This document shows, in pieces, positions 25,321-38,089 of a stretch of DNA of 64,000 nucleotides. The stretch comes from Steromphala cineraria (Eukaryota > Mollusca > Gastropoda > Trochida > Trochidae). Both the position numbers and the translations under genes were made by a program. The stretch spans positions 40,373,468 to 40,437,467 of the forward strand of contig OU744735.1 of NCBI GenBank assembly GCA_916613615.1, in the 5' to 3' direction. The notes beneath the pieces are model-generated. The model was not told the DNA's origin. It ran no database searches and saw nothing but the letters and a program-made list of their open reading frames with translations. The number at the start of each line of letters is the position of its first letter. The stretch's first letter is position 1.

Positions 25321-25655
25321 TTCATTTGCACCAGTGAATTTTTGTTCATGATCAGACCATTGAAAATATGATTTGCAATCAGTTAAGGTCAACTTTCAAA
25401 GACTTCTGACTGCAATAGAACCTTTCAGTTAACAGGACTGGTTGTCAATCAGATCTCAACGTCATGCAAATTATGTACAATGTCAAGCTAGAGAAAAAAT
25501 GTTGATTAAGGTATCTGAAAGCATATTAAGCTTCATTTGTACTCACATGCACTGGTGTGATAAAGTAAGACTTGTCAGTGAATCAGGCCAATGAAAGTGT
25601 GACTTGCAATCAGTTCTGGTCATTCGTCAAAGAGTTCTGCCTGCCATCAAAATTA
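25321..25655 (+). repeat. Diverged tandem repeat, ~225 bp period
   Basis: ATTTGCAATCAGTTAAGGTC followed by AAAGACTTCTGACTGCAAT (from about 25370) matches ACTTGCAATCAGTTCTGGTC followed by AAAGAGTTCTGCCTGCCAT (from about 25600). Each is preceded by CAG(A/G)CCATTGAAA or a close variant. Non-coding and old. Confidence 0.65.
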
Positions 25656-25947
25656 GATGTTTGTCTTAAGCTATTTGTTAAAGCAATATTATTCTCTCTC
25701 TGATGTCATACCGTAGCAACGGTAAATAAATTCATATGGATATTTACAATGAAATCTGATTTCAGTCAGATGAGTTATTAATGAGTTTTTTGTTAAACTG
25801 TCCAAGATTATAGAACAAAACTTGATATGCAAGGTTGAAATATAAATATCACGCAATAGCAACCATTTTCCAAAATTGATAACGCCCATCCAATGAGGAC
25901 ATGGCACGCCATAAATCCTTTAATTTCATAAATGCTTTATCACGTTA

Positions 25948-26248
25948 AAGGGGCAATGGCACGTTTTTTGATGATTTTATATTCTAAACTTTTCACTGAT
26001 AACTGACGAGAATGCTTAATGTATTATTTTGATAGTTGTCATAAAACAAACCAATTATCCATAGTCAGAGGACAAAGTATGAAGATGAACCTCAAATCCA
26101 TGAGCGGCTATTTTGTGTGTTCACCTAAACTTACATTATATATATTTGAATTATTACTGCTCCAATGGATTGTCTTTCACTTGGAACCATTAAATTTTCC
26201 TGACATCACCTTATATTCCCCCTTAAAACGTGCTACTGCATGCCCTTT
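25948..26248 (+). mobile_element. MITE family A, copy 4
   Basis: It is bounded by TA on each side, starting AAGGGGCAATGGCACGTTTT and ending ACGTGCTACTGCATGCCCTT. Inside are CCATAGTCAGAG and ATTTTGTGTGTTCACC as in copy 2. The right terminus has a small insertion (GCAT). Confidence 0.8.
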
Positions 26249-26394
26249 TAAAGTGTGAAAACAATTGTCAATTCAACCATCTTAGAAATTGATATCCTTT
26301 AAAGCTTTGCGGGAGACATTTTATTTTGGTCCCGTGCCTGGTTCCATGATTCTATGATTCTGTGGTTCCGAAAAGTTTTCGTTTCGGGACCGTA

Positions 26395-26710
26395 TCTAAA
26401 AAATATTTCGATATTTTGTTAACGAAACTTGGTATGTGGTAAGACCAAGTGGTGCAGTTGTGTCTTTTACTACGTTTCTTTTTGTTTTTCTCTCGTTTCC
26501 CTGGAAAGATTTTCAACTTTGTACATGTGGAGAAGTGTCCGCTCTTAGCCATATTACAAAACTGTTCAATATTTCTTTGACGAAACTTTGTATGTGGTTC
26601 GACCTAGTGGTGGAGTGGTGCCAATTGCTACTTTTTAAATTCTATTTTTTTCCAATTTTATCGAAACAATTTAAACTATTACACGTGGGGGTAGGGTCAT
26701 TTTCTGCCCT
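26395..26710 (+). repeat. Two diverged ~155 bp repeat units
   Basis: ACGAAACTTGGTATGTGGT followed by AGACCAAGTGGTGCAGT (26424 on) is echoed by ACGAAACTTTGTATGTGGTT followed by CGACCTAGTGGTGGAGT (26580 on). Both units continue into CGTTTC/CAATTT and a GTACATGTGG or TACACGTGGG block. A 111-codon frame crosses both units but shows only the repeat pattern, so I do not call it a gene. Confidence 0.6.
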
Positions 26711-27189
26711 CTATCTCAAACTCTTACATTATTTTTTCATCAAACTTAGACCGAAACTTAGAAGTTATTAAACCGCAATAATGTTGATAACAAGTTTCAT
26801 AAAAAATAGGGAAAAAAATAAGTAATGTATATAATAGATTTCATGTTCTAGGTCAAAACACATCAGATGTCATTCAGTGTCCTAATCTATCTTATTGATT
26901 TCCAGGATAAAAGAACCATAATCAAAATTTGGATATTTTGCAACAATATTCTAATATATAGCACAACTTAACAAGAGGAAATTCCAAATCGGTTAAAAGC
27001 ATTACATAAGGCAAGTTTGGAAATACCTTATGGTTATCTGCATAAAAACAAATATATCATGGTCTTCGAGGACGATTTTCAAAACATCGAATTACAGTTC
27101 CATATGTGAAATGGTAATTTTTTATGTAACAGTGTGAGGGCTTAACACGCCCTTTTATTTGTGAATAAAATAACGTTTTCAGATCTAAA

Positions 27190-27870
27190 GAATCGCTTTA
27201 TAAGATTGATGAAAGTATGCTGACAGCAGCCAATCTAGTGGGACGAAGTTGAAGGGGATATGAGTTTGGACTCCTTCCGACCGTATCTGCGTCCGTGAGT
27301 CCGTGCGTCCGAGTTAAAGGGAATAACTTTTCTCGAAAACTACTCAAGATATGATAACCAAATTTGCTATGTGGTTTTAGGGTATCCATGCCGTGATGGA
27401 GTTCGAAAACCAGAATGGTGGAATTATGTTTTAGGGATGAATTGCCAATGTTCTGTGTTTTTGGAGGGGTTGTATCGCACGACGATGACAGTTGGACGGG
27501 TCTAACAACAATTCTGGATTTTCTAGGTGTCGATTTCGTGCGATTCCCCCCTTTGGAGGGTATCTTAAAAAAAAGAAATGTTCTCAGAAACTATTGAAGA
27601 CAAGATAACCAAATTTGCTGTGTGTCTTTGGGGTTTCTTTGAATTGATGAGGTTAAAAAATCAGTAGTGTTGAATTATTCTTTTACCAAGTTTCTGACTT
27701 GGTTTTGTGTTTTTCGACTCGGTTCGAGGGACAACTTCACTCAGAAACTATTTAAGACAAGATAACCACATTTGCTATATGACGACTGCGTATCAATGAC
27801 TTGTGGATTTAAAAATCAGAAGCATGCAATTATTCTTTAACTGAGCTTTCTTAGGAAATGATCAGGGCAT
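27190..27870 (+). repeat. Decayed repeat element with three internal units
   Basis: CGAAAACTACTCAAGATATG, CAGAAACTATTGAAGACAAG and CAGAAACTATTTAAGACAAG (near 27335, 27578 and 27737) are each followed by ATAACCAAATTTGCTATGTG or a variant, then by an AAAAATCAG and AATTATTCTTT block. It is headed by a slightly GC-richer part with CGTCCGTGAGTCCGTGCGTC. It resembles long-period dispersed repeats common in mollusc genomes (from general knowledge). Non-coding. Confidence 0.6.
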
Positions 27871-28643
27871 ATTATGAAAACCATTTTGGCGGAGGTTGAT
27901 GACTTTGTCTTTTTCTTTATTTTTTATTCTCAATTATGTTAAAAAAACTTTTAATTCACTTTCATTAAATTAAAATTTACAAATACAGTAGGTTGTTCAT
28001 CAATGTCATAAGAAATGAAAACGACTATGTCATTTTGTTACAAACAAAAAGATTCTGTATGTGAAACTAGATAGATAAACTACCATGAAATCATGCTCTG
28101 TGAATGATGTGGTGAGTGTTTATTTGGTGAAAAAGTTCAAGGTTCTGATAGAATGTTGTTTGAGTCGTCAATCACAGCCCAAGAAACCAAATTGAAAAAT
28201 AATGAGTTAGCTATAAAACCTCAGGCTTCTCTATCCAATATTGGCAATGTGGCTGTTGAATAATGTCATCAAAGCGAGGGACCTGAGGCAATGATCAATA
28301 AATCTTTGGCATTTTTGAAAGGAATGGTAATTATTCATAGAAGTGGATATTTCATTTAAAAGCGTGGGAAATATATTTTTATGATATATACTCAATAAGT
28401 CAAGAAAAGAAGACATGGAATGAGAGTTTCTTGGTGTGGGTTTTGAATGGGGTTGAGCAAACTTATTCTAAACCTCATTTATGGTTCTATTCTTCAGAAT
28501 GAGTGACGGTTGTAAATCGTTAGATGAACTCAGCTTTAAAATAGTCTTTTAAAGACCCTGTGATTGCTATTTGCTCCTGCACGTGGTCCTGTGCAATGTT
28601 CAGTCGACCGCTATTAGTATAGTTCAGCGACAATGGGAAAGGC
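27871..28643. other. AT-rich stretch, no gene seen
   Basis: No supported feature before the SINE. Confidence 0.5.
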
Positions 28644-28990
28644 TCGCTGGACGAGTGGGTTAGCCACTCGTTGCTTAATAAACTGAGGTCGCTGGACGAG
28701 TGGGTTGGACGAGTGGGTTAGCCACTCGTTGCTTAATAAACTGAGGGTTTGAAGGTATGATTTCCTGCTCAACACAGAGACAGAAGTTGAGAGATTTGTG
28801 GTGTCACCTTGGGCAAGAGACTTTTTTTGTTCGCCCAGCAGGAAATGGGTACCTGGTAAAGAGTGTTGGTGGTGACAAATATGTCAGCTTGGGTGAGACC
28901 AGGGTAATTATGTTGGTAGCGTCTTGAACATGCACAAGTGGATGGAATGTTGTGCCTAATACATTATATTATTATCATCATTATTATTTT
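28644..28990 (+). mobile_element. tRNA-headed SINE with duplicated head
   Basis: The 5' part has A-box and B-box-like blocks (GAGTGGGTTAGCCACTCG, then GAGGGTTTGAAGGTATGA). The centre contains CACCTTGGGCAAGAGACTTT and GGAAATGGGTACCTGG, a motif recurrent in SINEs of marine invertebrates. The 3' tail is an ATT/ATC repeat (28963-28988). The head is present twice (28644-28688 and 28689-28746). The second unit has an extra 13 bp duplication, TGGACGAGTGGGT. SINEs rely on a LINE partner for mobility, and none is seen in this window. Confidence 0.65.
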
Positions 28991-30299
28991 ACTCCGTGTG
29001 TTCTAAAGAATTACGCTCTCCTTCAATCGAATTTGTTCGGAATGTCCTTGTCATGAAGTGATGATATTCCTTTTTTCTTAAATCCCTAAAATATTTGTTT
29101 ACTCGTGTCAGCTTATCAAATTTTATTGATGAAAACGTCTCACAAAATTTAAACTGGATGTTTGTGGTAGTTTGCTCAATACAGAAATTTATAAACATAT
29201 CGGGCAATTTAAAATCATCAACACTGAACATATTCTCATTCAGAGTTACTGGCGAATCTAAGTAAGCTTAAATATCATAACGATTTTGAATCATTTGAAT
29301 ATTCTTTTGAAGATTCGCTTTCAATTTAGGAATTATTTTTGTATTTTTATAGATGACAAAACACTGAACCTCGACTATGACGTTTTGATTTCACTTTCTT
29401 CTTGTCTATTTTGGAAGGCAGAACGTATTTTTCAAAAAGCGAAAATATCTATTCCTATAGAATAATTCGAAAACATTCAACATTGTAGCACAGTATTTTA
29501 GGCAGTTTAATATCAGACAAGTGCTTTTTATCAACATTTTCTCTGAAATTATCACCGTAAGAATTGTTGATATGAAATAAATATACGAAATAACCATTTC
29601 AGAGTTTCTTGAAATTCGTTCTATGCTTTTTCTTGATTATCCTTTTAGTCTGTTGTCATATGATTTCGTTTTTTATCTAAAGGGCATATTTTCTTTCTGA
29701 CACAATGTCAGCATAAACATTGCTTCTGTATTTCTTGAAATGTATTCGTTATTACACTTTATATCCCTTGCTATGAAAACCAATGTACATGTCTGTCTGT
29801 CTGTCACGAAATAATAATAATAATAATACTTTATTACCCTGAAGGGAATTTGTTTTACATGTAACAGACAGAGCAATACAATGAACACACATCATTAAAT
29901 ACGGAAAACACATAATATACAACATTCATCAAAGGCATGTTCTTGACTCTAAAATGCTTTAGTGTAGATAATAAGATAATGTAGATATAACGAGGAATTA
30001 TAATGTAATTAAAGTACTTAAGTTAAAATATAAATGAATATAAAGATAAATATTAAATATTACAAATGGGATAACATGCTTATGAAATCAGTTCTTTGTA
30101 ATTGTTACTAGAACACAACGGTTGCTTTGAATGTCATCAAAACAAAAGTAACTATTTAAGTACTTCACGTTTATTATGTACAGTTTACATCATCGTTATC
30201 ATTTTCTGACCCTTAATGTGTACAAAGAATCTTTAAAAGGCCAGCCAAATAATTAAAGGTTGGTTCATTCCATATAAAGTAGTGTTGCTGTGTAATATC
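28991..30299. other. AT-rich stretch with a trinucleotide microsatellite
   Basis: An AAT run lies at about 29809-29828, next to ACTTTATTACCCTGAAGGG, which looks like the tail of an inverted retroposon but is too short to classify. No gene is visible. Confidence 0.5.
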
Positions 30300-30660
30300 G
30301 AGATCAAGTCAATCGCCATTTCATCTGAACATTGCCACAGAATAGCATTTTTTCATTAAACCTTTCATGAACCTTTTGCTCTTAAGGTGCATATACGGTG
30401 GTGAATCGGTGATATTCCAATACAAAATATCCAAAGGATTGGAATTAAAAAGAAGCATGGCAGTGATCTTAAACCGTTTTGAAGCATTAACAAATCAAAG
30501 CTGATGCTTACACTCTCAATCAAACCTCCGAGGGAGGCAGCGCACATCAAACTGCTGTTAGATCCAGCAATCAAAGATTCTGAAGAATCAATCTGATGAA
30601 TGATAAGACATCTAAATAACCATAGAAACCTTTGCGTCAGAGTTCATTCAGAATAAAGGT
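30300..30660 (+). repeat. Low-copy segment R, copy R1 (partial)
   Basis: GAAGCATTAACAAATC, ACACTCTCAATCAAAC, ATCAAACTGCTGTT and AAGATTCTGAAGAATCAATC are shared, with divergence, with R2, R3 and R4. Non-coding. Confidence 0.6.
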
Positions 30661-32984
30661 TGTTGAGACAAATTGTTTTTTATTGATTGGACACAAATAT
30701 ATGCTCACTTGAAATAAAAGTAATAATAATATGGTCATTGATCATGTCTAACAATAAGAATATTGTTTTATTTGTAAAACAGGTTCTTAAAAGTATTCGT
30801 TTGTACCTGGGTATATCTTTTACTGGAGCAAATATGGTAAGTAACGCTATTGTAATAATCTTGTCTTGATAGGAAGTAATAGAAAAGGCTAATGCCAGTA
30901 AGATGTCTTTTATTTTATTTATTAAGTTCATTTTCAATGTGATTCCAGGTTGACTTTAGTAGATATATGATATATTGTTATATAATTGTTGTTTATTGAA
31001 TAGAGTAAACCGCGATGAATGATCCCTCACGACTCATTTCTAAGTAATTCCTCTGGGTCAGTTTGTCTTATTTTGAAATATCATAAAATAAATAAAATTT
31101 GCAGACAGATACAAAGTTAACAGCAGGGATCATTTCAAAATAGCTGTTAAGTTCTTACTGCAGTATCAACTCTCTCTGTATTTGGGATTGAATTAACCCG
31201 GCATGTGATTGCAACGTTAACATTAACAGATGATCAACATTGAAACAACATGACAGAACTTACTTACTCTGATATGAAGCAGAACCATGTTTGTGGGCAC
31301 ACAGAATAAGGTAATGTTATAATGTGGTGATTGTAAGCAGACATTATATGTTTGAAAGCAGAGCAGAGCAAAGCAGAACTTTACAAATTCAAATTTTGTT
31401 GTTATGAAAAGTGTAATCGGTGTACTTTTTTCAAAATCGACTTCTCTTAATTGATTACCATTCCAATAGGGTTTGAGAATGAAAAACTACATTGCTCCAA
31501 CAACCTTAATCTAGAAAACCAACCGTTTACCAATTAAGCAGGCATAGAGGATTCAGCATCAACTGCCTATAAATGCTTTAACACGTTCCAAATAACTTTG
31601 GCGCCTCTCACAATCATTTGCACATTGAAAATACAATAGTTGAAAGGATCTCATTTTAAAACTCAATAGAGTATCCATAGTAATCAAAGAGATGAATCAA
31701 GAGGCAATATGTTTTGCGAAATCAAGCCAATAAAACCACTGAAGAAATAAGTGAAATCGACCCATAGTCCCTTAAACATGTTTTACTGCTTTTTGTTTGT
31801 TTCCAAACAGTGACCTTGTTTCCTGTGCCTGAAATGAAAATGAAGTTAAGCCTGCTTATAAAAGTTTTTTTATTGTGTTCTTCTTTATATCTTATTTGAC
31901 AATTTATAATTCCTAACGCTAAGGAGATCGAAATTCAGTTTCATGGGGAAGACAAAAAAGGTTCCAATTTCTGGTATCCTTCATAGTCCATAAAATGGCT
32001 TGAATTTGTTTGACTGGTTTCCCAAAGACACCAGTCAATATCATTGGTTTTGAGTATTTTTTGTCATATTTTCGTACTAAGAATATTCAATTGATAATTA
32101 GTGACTAAAGGATTAGATTACTGAGAGGCAAAATATAATGAGATCAACTGCAAGGCAAAAAGCATATTTACACCAAAGTGTGTTATTTTACTTAGTATCA
32201 AAGAGACATTTGTATTAATGTAGGCAAGGGTAAGAAATAGAAATTACACTTTCACAACCCCTACCAGTTTAATGTGAATATTATTATTTGATTTTCACAT
32301 TCTTTGTTGATGAACGTTTGTGTTCTATCACTAATTAATTAATTTTGAAGCAAATAATAAACATACAATTTCATTGGTTTTTAAAGACTTGAAAGTATTA
32401 TTTGAACGATGATTTGACTCTTGTTCCTATGAGTTTGAGGATATGACATCATACGACAATCGCACAAATGATCATTTTTATTGCCTGGCAGCTTAGAATC
32501 TTTCCTCAAGATCGGTTGTCAAAAACCGGCAATGGGAGTTGCCCAATGAGTATTCAGCTTGTGAGTTTATGTTCGCTGTACGAACCAATTTCCCAATCCC
32601 CACGACTTTCGGGAATAGGTAGTTAACATACATAACGATGAAAATGTACATAATAAAATTCAAAATCTTGGCTTTTATTTTATTTTGTTTTAAACTGAGG
32701 CCGGTGTTCAGAGAATGCGGCAATATCTTAAACTTATTAGAAGGTTTTGTTTCAATAAACAGCGTGCAGTCAGAACAGCTTTGTTTTAAAATAAAGATAC
32801 TTAAGAAGTTCAAAATTTTGCTAGAGAATATTCAATTTGCAATCCAATGTTCATGTTAAAACTGTATACTTTCAATGTTGATCCCTTTATTTATAACGAT
32901 TTATTACAACATGATATTTATAATGGGTTTTAACTTTTTAAAAGTTCATTACAACAATAACGCTGTTAATAAATCCGGTTAGAA
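30661..32984. other. AT-rich stretch, no gene seen
   Basis: A short AGAGCAGAGCAAAGCAGAA run lies at about 31359. The frame on the minus strand at 32493-32813 (106 codons) has no recognisable motif and a plus-strand frame overlaps it. I do not call it a gene. Confidence 0.5.
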
Positions 32985-34170
32985 ATATTTACTATCGATT
33001 CCTTGAAAATAAGTCACTCAAGTTTTAGTCAAAGAAGACAACCCCATTTTGTAAAGATGTAAATTGAATAACTGTCAATATTTATCTTCGTAAAGTATCT
33101 GATCATTACGTTTCAACTCATCATGATGCATATGGAAATTGAAACAACGATCAATATGATTGGAAACTAAAAATGCAATGGATTTCATAGTTTCTTAGGG
33201 CACAGATAAAGCCTAGGCAATATACCCTTGATCATCAAGAGTTATATGTCCTGATACCATACACTTTGAAATATCAGAAAATCAAGACGATATCCATTTA
33301 ATGAAGGAACCCTGGTGCATTGTTGAAGACAATCCTTGTCCTATCTCCGTTCAGATCTTCTTCCCGATAAAGTTGGAATATAAAGTGAAATTCTTTAAAC
33401 CAAGAGAAAAAGGAGAGCAAAGATCCTAAACACATGAAGCATTAAGGCACAAGTAGTGTCATTTACAATCTCAATCAAATAGATTCTAAAACGCTGTCAG
33501 GCAATGACACATCAAATTGCTGTTTGCTCTCTCAATCAAAGTTTCTAAAGAATCGATGAGAGAAATGATGATACATTTACACAACTATTGGCACCCATCT
33601 TCAAGGATTTAATTCTACAAATATTGTCTTTATAAAGGGATTTCGTCCCATTTGCCTAGGCAAGTTTTGCAATTGGTGTCAGAGACTCAGAATCTGAAAT
33701 CTGTGCCTTAACGCAAATATAATTATATTAGAAATGAAACTATTTCAATCTTAAGTTTCACAAAGAAATGCCATTGGATAAATATCACAGTCATACGATT
33801 TACAAATACAACTCTATAAAAAAAATTGTTTGTGAAAAGACGGGATTTTATCCATTAATTCGTTAGGGTGATGGTATTTCTTTGAAAGTTTATCACTGAC
33901 ATTATTATCTTCAAACAAATAACTGCAATAAATGTTTTAAATAGATCCCCTCTTCACGAAACAATGCTTGATTTTGCCGAAAAAGAAGCAGTACTTACCA
34001 ATACGATGATATTTCAATTCATTTGATAAAGACAGATGATAATTCTAATCAACATCAACTTATCCAGCTGGAAGCAAAACCGTGCATTAGAAGAACAAGC
34101 TCTTGTTGTTCGTTTAAAGGGTTTCAAAAGTGTCACTGTAACACCGCAGATAAAAACTTATTCTTTTTAA
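32985..34170 (+). repeat. Low-copy segment R, copy R2
   Basis: It aligns by eye with R4 (39045-40430) along its length: AGTCACTCAAGTTTTAGTC, ACGTTTCAACTCATCA, AAAAAGGAGAGCAAAGATC, CTGTTTGCTCTCTCAA and GAAAAAGAAGCAGTAC. At 33198-33206 it has GGGCACAGA, the uninterrupted counterpart of the site where R4 received a MITE-B. Confidence 0.75.
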
Positions 34171-34599
34171 ACAACACTTTCACAAACTATCCCACACATC
34201 ATAAAGCGCCGCTTAGCAGTTTTAAGACTGGAAGTTAGGTGCTTTAAAAGTTCATTACTATTGTTATTATTGAAGCCCTATTATGCAAACTATTAATCAA
34301 TCTGATCTCACCACCTCGCTAATTCAATGCTAACGTTTGTTTATTAGGGTTTTAAATAGCATGTTATTATCAGTTGTGAGTTTTTGACTGATATGATTCG
34401 GTTATTGTTCTCTTTTATAATAACCTAATTCATTCTTAGAACGATAATGATTTTGTCGAGATGATTTCCTTTCTACACGTTCAAAACCATTCAAGGTGTT
34501 TCTCTGATGTAGCCTATCAACCCGCTCTGTTCAGAATGCCATTTCAATAGACGAAAATACTCAAATAAACCTTCGCCAGTATCTTAATATAAAAAGATA

Positions 34600-34770
34600 A
34601 TGTAAAGATATGAAAAACCCGCTGAGCGATTCCAAATCGAGAATAATTTGCTTTCTCTATCAAAGGTTCTGAAGAATCAATCTGAGAAAAGATGAGATAT
34701 TTACAAAACCAATGAAAGCTTTTCTCCGGGCTTCAGTGTCTAATATTGTCAGTGAGAGTGTCCAATTTTG
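34600..34770 (+). repeat. Low-copy segment R, copy R3 (short)
   Basis: TTTGCTTTCTCTATCAAAGG, then TTCTGAAGAATCAATCTGAG and AGATATTTACAAAACCA match the central part of R1, R2 and R4. Confidence 0.55.
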
Positions 34771-35340
34771 TCAATGTGAGTGAGCAAATACTGTCATCAA
34801 AGACTTGTTCCTCCACTTCACAATATTGCCTATGGACACATAAATAGTGATAATTCATCAGATTAATCCACGAGGAATACATATAAACATTTAAGTCATA
34901 TTTGTCTTTCTCTGATATTTCTATATTCCGTGACTGGGATTAATAAACAATAATGCTCCACTACAAATAAAGGTACATATTATCTCTCAAGACAATTTTG
35001 ATTTATTTAATCGATATATCTTTTAGTGTATACAGTAATATTCATGCACCAGTTTCAAATGCACTAGAAGGTTTTATTCTTCAATATTCTAAAATTATTG
35101 TATTAAATGATATCATGATATATGCACCCACGACTGGTGGTAAAAAAGTATTTAAAAGTAGGTATCGATATACACCAAAGGCCAGTGGCATTTTGGTCAT
35201 ATATATACACTATATATAGCCATTCCGTACCCAGATCACTCACCATTGATTGTCAAACCTAACCTATGGAATTATAGCAAGTGCAAAACTCAGCTAAACC
35301 GTTTCTCACAAAAGAAGCCATGAATGCAACACATCTGTTA

Positions 35341-36656
35341 GGGCGGCTTCACACTGTCCCGATTTTGACCAACGAAAGAAACACGAATTAGAAAATGTGA
35401 AATTCGTACGATTTGACCCGAATATGGGAAAAAGACGGTCATAATCGGAGGCACTTCTAATAAAGAAAGAAGGCAACACGATGTTGAAAGAATGACACAC
35501 GACCACAAAACGAACTCAATGCGAATGGATGAACGATCGTAAAGGAGATTTAGCTCTGGTCGAGTTCGATTGGCCCGGAATTGATAACAATTGGTCTTGA
35601 TTTTGCCCATGCGTGAAAGGTGGCTATGTGGTTGAACTAGCAGTGGAATGCCACCAAATCTAAGAATGGATGTGTGGCACAACGTAAGATAACCAATAAT
35701 GTGTTAATATGTGGCCTCTTGGAACATATTTAGGCAATGGACCTATAATATAATTTTCAACTGACTTGCTAGATAACAATCGTTAACAACTGAAAATGAT
35801 TCAAAGCATTCGAACTTAGCCTTTACGTCTGCACGACGACAACACGGTGGCAGCACGACGTCGTAACGGGACTACGATGCATGTACGATGCCTCTAACCA
35901 GGTGTCGGTAAACATCACGTGACCTCTGGAAGTCAGCTGGAACGAATATCATGGCTGCACAATTCGATTGTTTTAAACCACCTTACGACTATTTATCATC
36001 TGGATATTTGTTTTATTCTTCCTGGGCATCATATGAACTTTTAAAAATCAACTTAGTTACCGGTGCCATGTGCATCGAGAATGAATCGCAAAGTTACCGG
36101 GGCTATTTTTAATACATCTTAATGCTTCGTATTACAGTCGGTAGAGTTTTCATAGCTCCGGCAGCAAATTTGAAAGTGCAGGGACGTTTTTTGGTATGTC
36201 AAAGATATTCTGATAATCTATGCGAATATACAATTTCTTGGTGTAATCGTGTCTTCATCTTGGCGTTCGTACGACAAAAGCTACGAATTCGTGTCGTCAT
36301 CGTATTACCTTCGTGTGATCATCTGTTCAATGGGCGAGTTTGACATGCAAATAAAATCGAATGACATCATTGTACTGATCGATATACGAAAGCAATACGA
36401 ACACAGCACGAATTCACACGACGGCACCTCGATAGCAATGCGAAGGGGAAGATGGAGACACGGATGCAACACGAAAATGGCGTGATCAACAATTTGCTCA
36501 CTTTCCCGATGTTGCCGCCGAAGCAAGAAAAACTCTTGCGGCGGCCAAAAGATGCGTTTACGAATGGCCCGATTGCTTACGATCCATTGCGAATTTGCAC
36601 ATTTTCAAATTCGTGTTTCCATCTTTTGTCAAATTCGGCTAAGTGTGAAGCGGCCT
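35341..36656. mobile_element. Non-autonomous DNA transposon, ~70 bp TIRs
   Basis: The left end GGGCGGCTTCACACTGTCC continues through AACACGAATTAGAAAATGTG, and its inverted counterpart at the right end runs from CACATTTTCAAATTCGTGTT to AGTGTGAAGCGGCCT. Each end abuts TTA, consistent with a 3 bp target duplication as in PIF/Harbinger elements (inference). The 1.3 kb interior is GC-richer and full of short ACGAA, CGTACGA and CACGACG words, but encodes nothing recognisable. Frames of up to 114 codons overlap the termini and look incidental. Confidence 0.75.
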
Positions 36657-36861
36657 TTAATATACACATGACCTATGTGTATGCAAAAGACTTACCTCAG
36701 CACTCAACAGGCAAATTAGTCATCAGACTTTAAACAGGGTCGCAACTCCCAAGACGATTACCGGCAGTCAGGAAGGCCATTTGAAGCCATTGCAGCTGAT
36801 ATAACTGCCAGGGTCAAAAACATTTATACGTCCTGCCTGTCTCAGGGTACGAACATTAAGC

Positions 36862-37052
36862 TAACTCCACTAATCTGTATCCTTGGCTCAGAAGCTAGAT
36901 TTCGCTCGCGCGACCCGATTTGGGATATAGCCAATCAAATCATTTTCTATTTGAAATTTTATCGAGAACGTCACGATAAAATGATTTGATTGGCTATATC
37001 GTGGCTCAAGCACATCTAGCTTCTGAGACCAGGGTACAGATTAGTGGAGTTA
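36862..37052. mobile_element. Foldback / palindromic MITE, 191 bp
   Basis: The outer arms TAACTCCACTAATCTGTA and TACAGATTAGTGGAGTTA are perfect complements. CTCAGAAGCTAGA pairs with CTAGCTTCTGAG, and GATATAGCCAATCAAATCAT pairs with ATGATTTGATTGGCTATAT. A short AT-rich loop lies near 36950-36970. Non-coding. Confidence 0.85.
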
Positions 37053-37185
37053 CAGAATGAAATTTCTAAAGGTAATTTTTCCCAAAGTATTCGAGCAGTA
37101 ACAAAGGTTTTTGTACTATGAAATGTATATGCACATAATCGTCACCAGCTCGTTCGGACAATTTTGCCATCTGACTGGTAAATAG

Positions 37186-37245
37186 AGAATCTCACCCAAC
37201 GAGTGTTGATATATTTGATATCAGAAGACACGAGGGTGAGATTCG
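37186..37245. mobile_element. Family H hairpin element, core-deleted copy
   Basis: AGAATCTCACCCAACGAGTG, TTGATATATTTGATATCAG and AGACACGAGGGTGAGATTC match the right arm and outer left end of the hairpin at 63668-63813. Most of the left arm is missing. The sequence after it (TTATCACCCAAAATTATTTG) also matches the sequence after the 63.7 kb copy. A TGACGTCA cluster follows at 37639-37690. Confidence 0.7.
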
Positions 37246-37638
37246 TTTTATCACCCAAAATTATTTGTTATCACCTTTTCATGAAAATTGTAACATGACT
37301 TCGGTAAATACTCGTTTCTGATTGGTTGATTTGAAGGATTTGCCAGTGTTAAATGGCAATGAACACCCGCAAATTGGCTACGGCGAATCACCGCGAAAGG
37401 ATACATTATTTGGTCCGCCTCAACATTAAAATGTTCTGATTCTCCCAATATTCGTGACCGATTCACATTTCACTGTTGTTGCTGTCATTTTCTAACTTGC
37501 GCATTCCCGTAGATGCCAAAAATCCTTTTCTATTTGCTTTAGTTTTATGTAATCAAACTTTCTTAATTGGCTAAGTTTCTCCTAATTTGCCGCCTTGTGC
37601 CATGCGGCCGGTTTCTTTCGAATGCCGTTCCCATGGCA

Positions 37639-37690
37639 CGACGTCACAAAGGTCAACGGTTATGACGTCATAATGTTCACGTCACCGTCA
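37639..37690. repeat. TGACGTCA-type palindrome cluster
   Basis: CGACGTCA (37639), TGACGTCA (37663) and ACGTCACCGTCAC (37679 on) lie within 52 bp. The same word is clustered near 11087-11118, 41446-41492 and 63903-63991. It is the consensus cAMP-response element, but here it accompanies repeats, so a regulatory role is not implied. Confidence 0.5.
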
Positions 37691-38089
37691 CAATGGTCTG
37701 GGCGAGTTTAAGATATTTGTTCAGTCGGGTTTGTTCCTGTTGGTTTATGAATTGTATAACTGTTTTCTTTCTCATAAATTCCACAGTGAAAACTATAAGA
37801 TCTCATCGTTATGAGTGCAACTGGTTTGCAATATTAGAACACTATTTTAATGTCTATAACACTGGGAATTCCTTCTTCTTTATAGCTGCGAACACCTATA
37901 ACAATAATGAACCAGTCGTTAGATCCTTTCAACTCCGATTTCCCTACGCAAAAATAGAGTTCGCTCTTAAAATGCTTATAACTAACGGTCATGTTACAAT
38001 ATCGATAAATAGTTGCGTTTGTAAAATTTCCGGGATTCATTGTTATTCAAATTTTCAATATCTGAAACGTCATATATTTTTACACTTGA

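Noticed and set aside
26436..26771. 111-codon frame
   Set aside because: It reads through two diverged repeat units, and the repetition explains its length and pattern.
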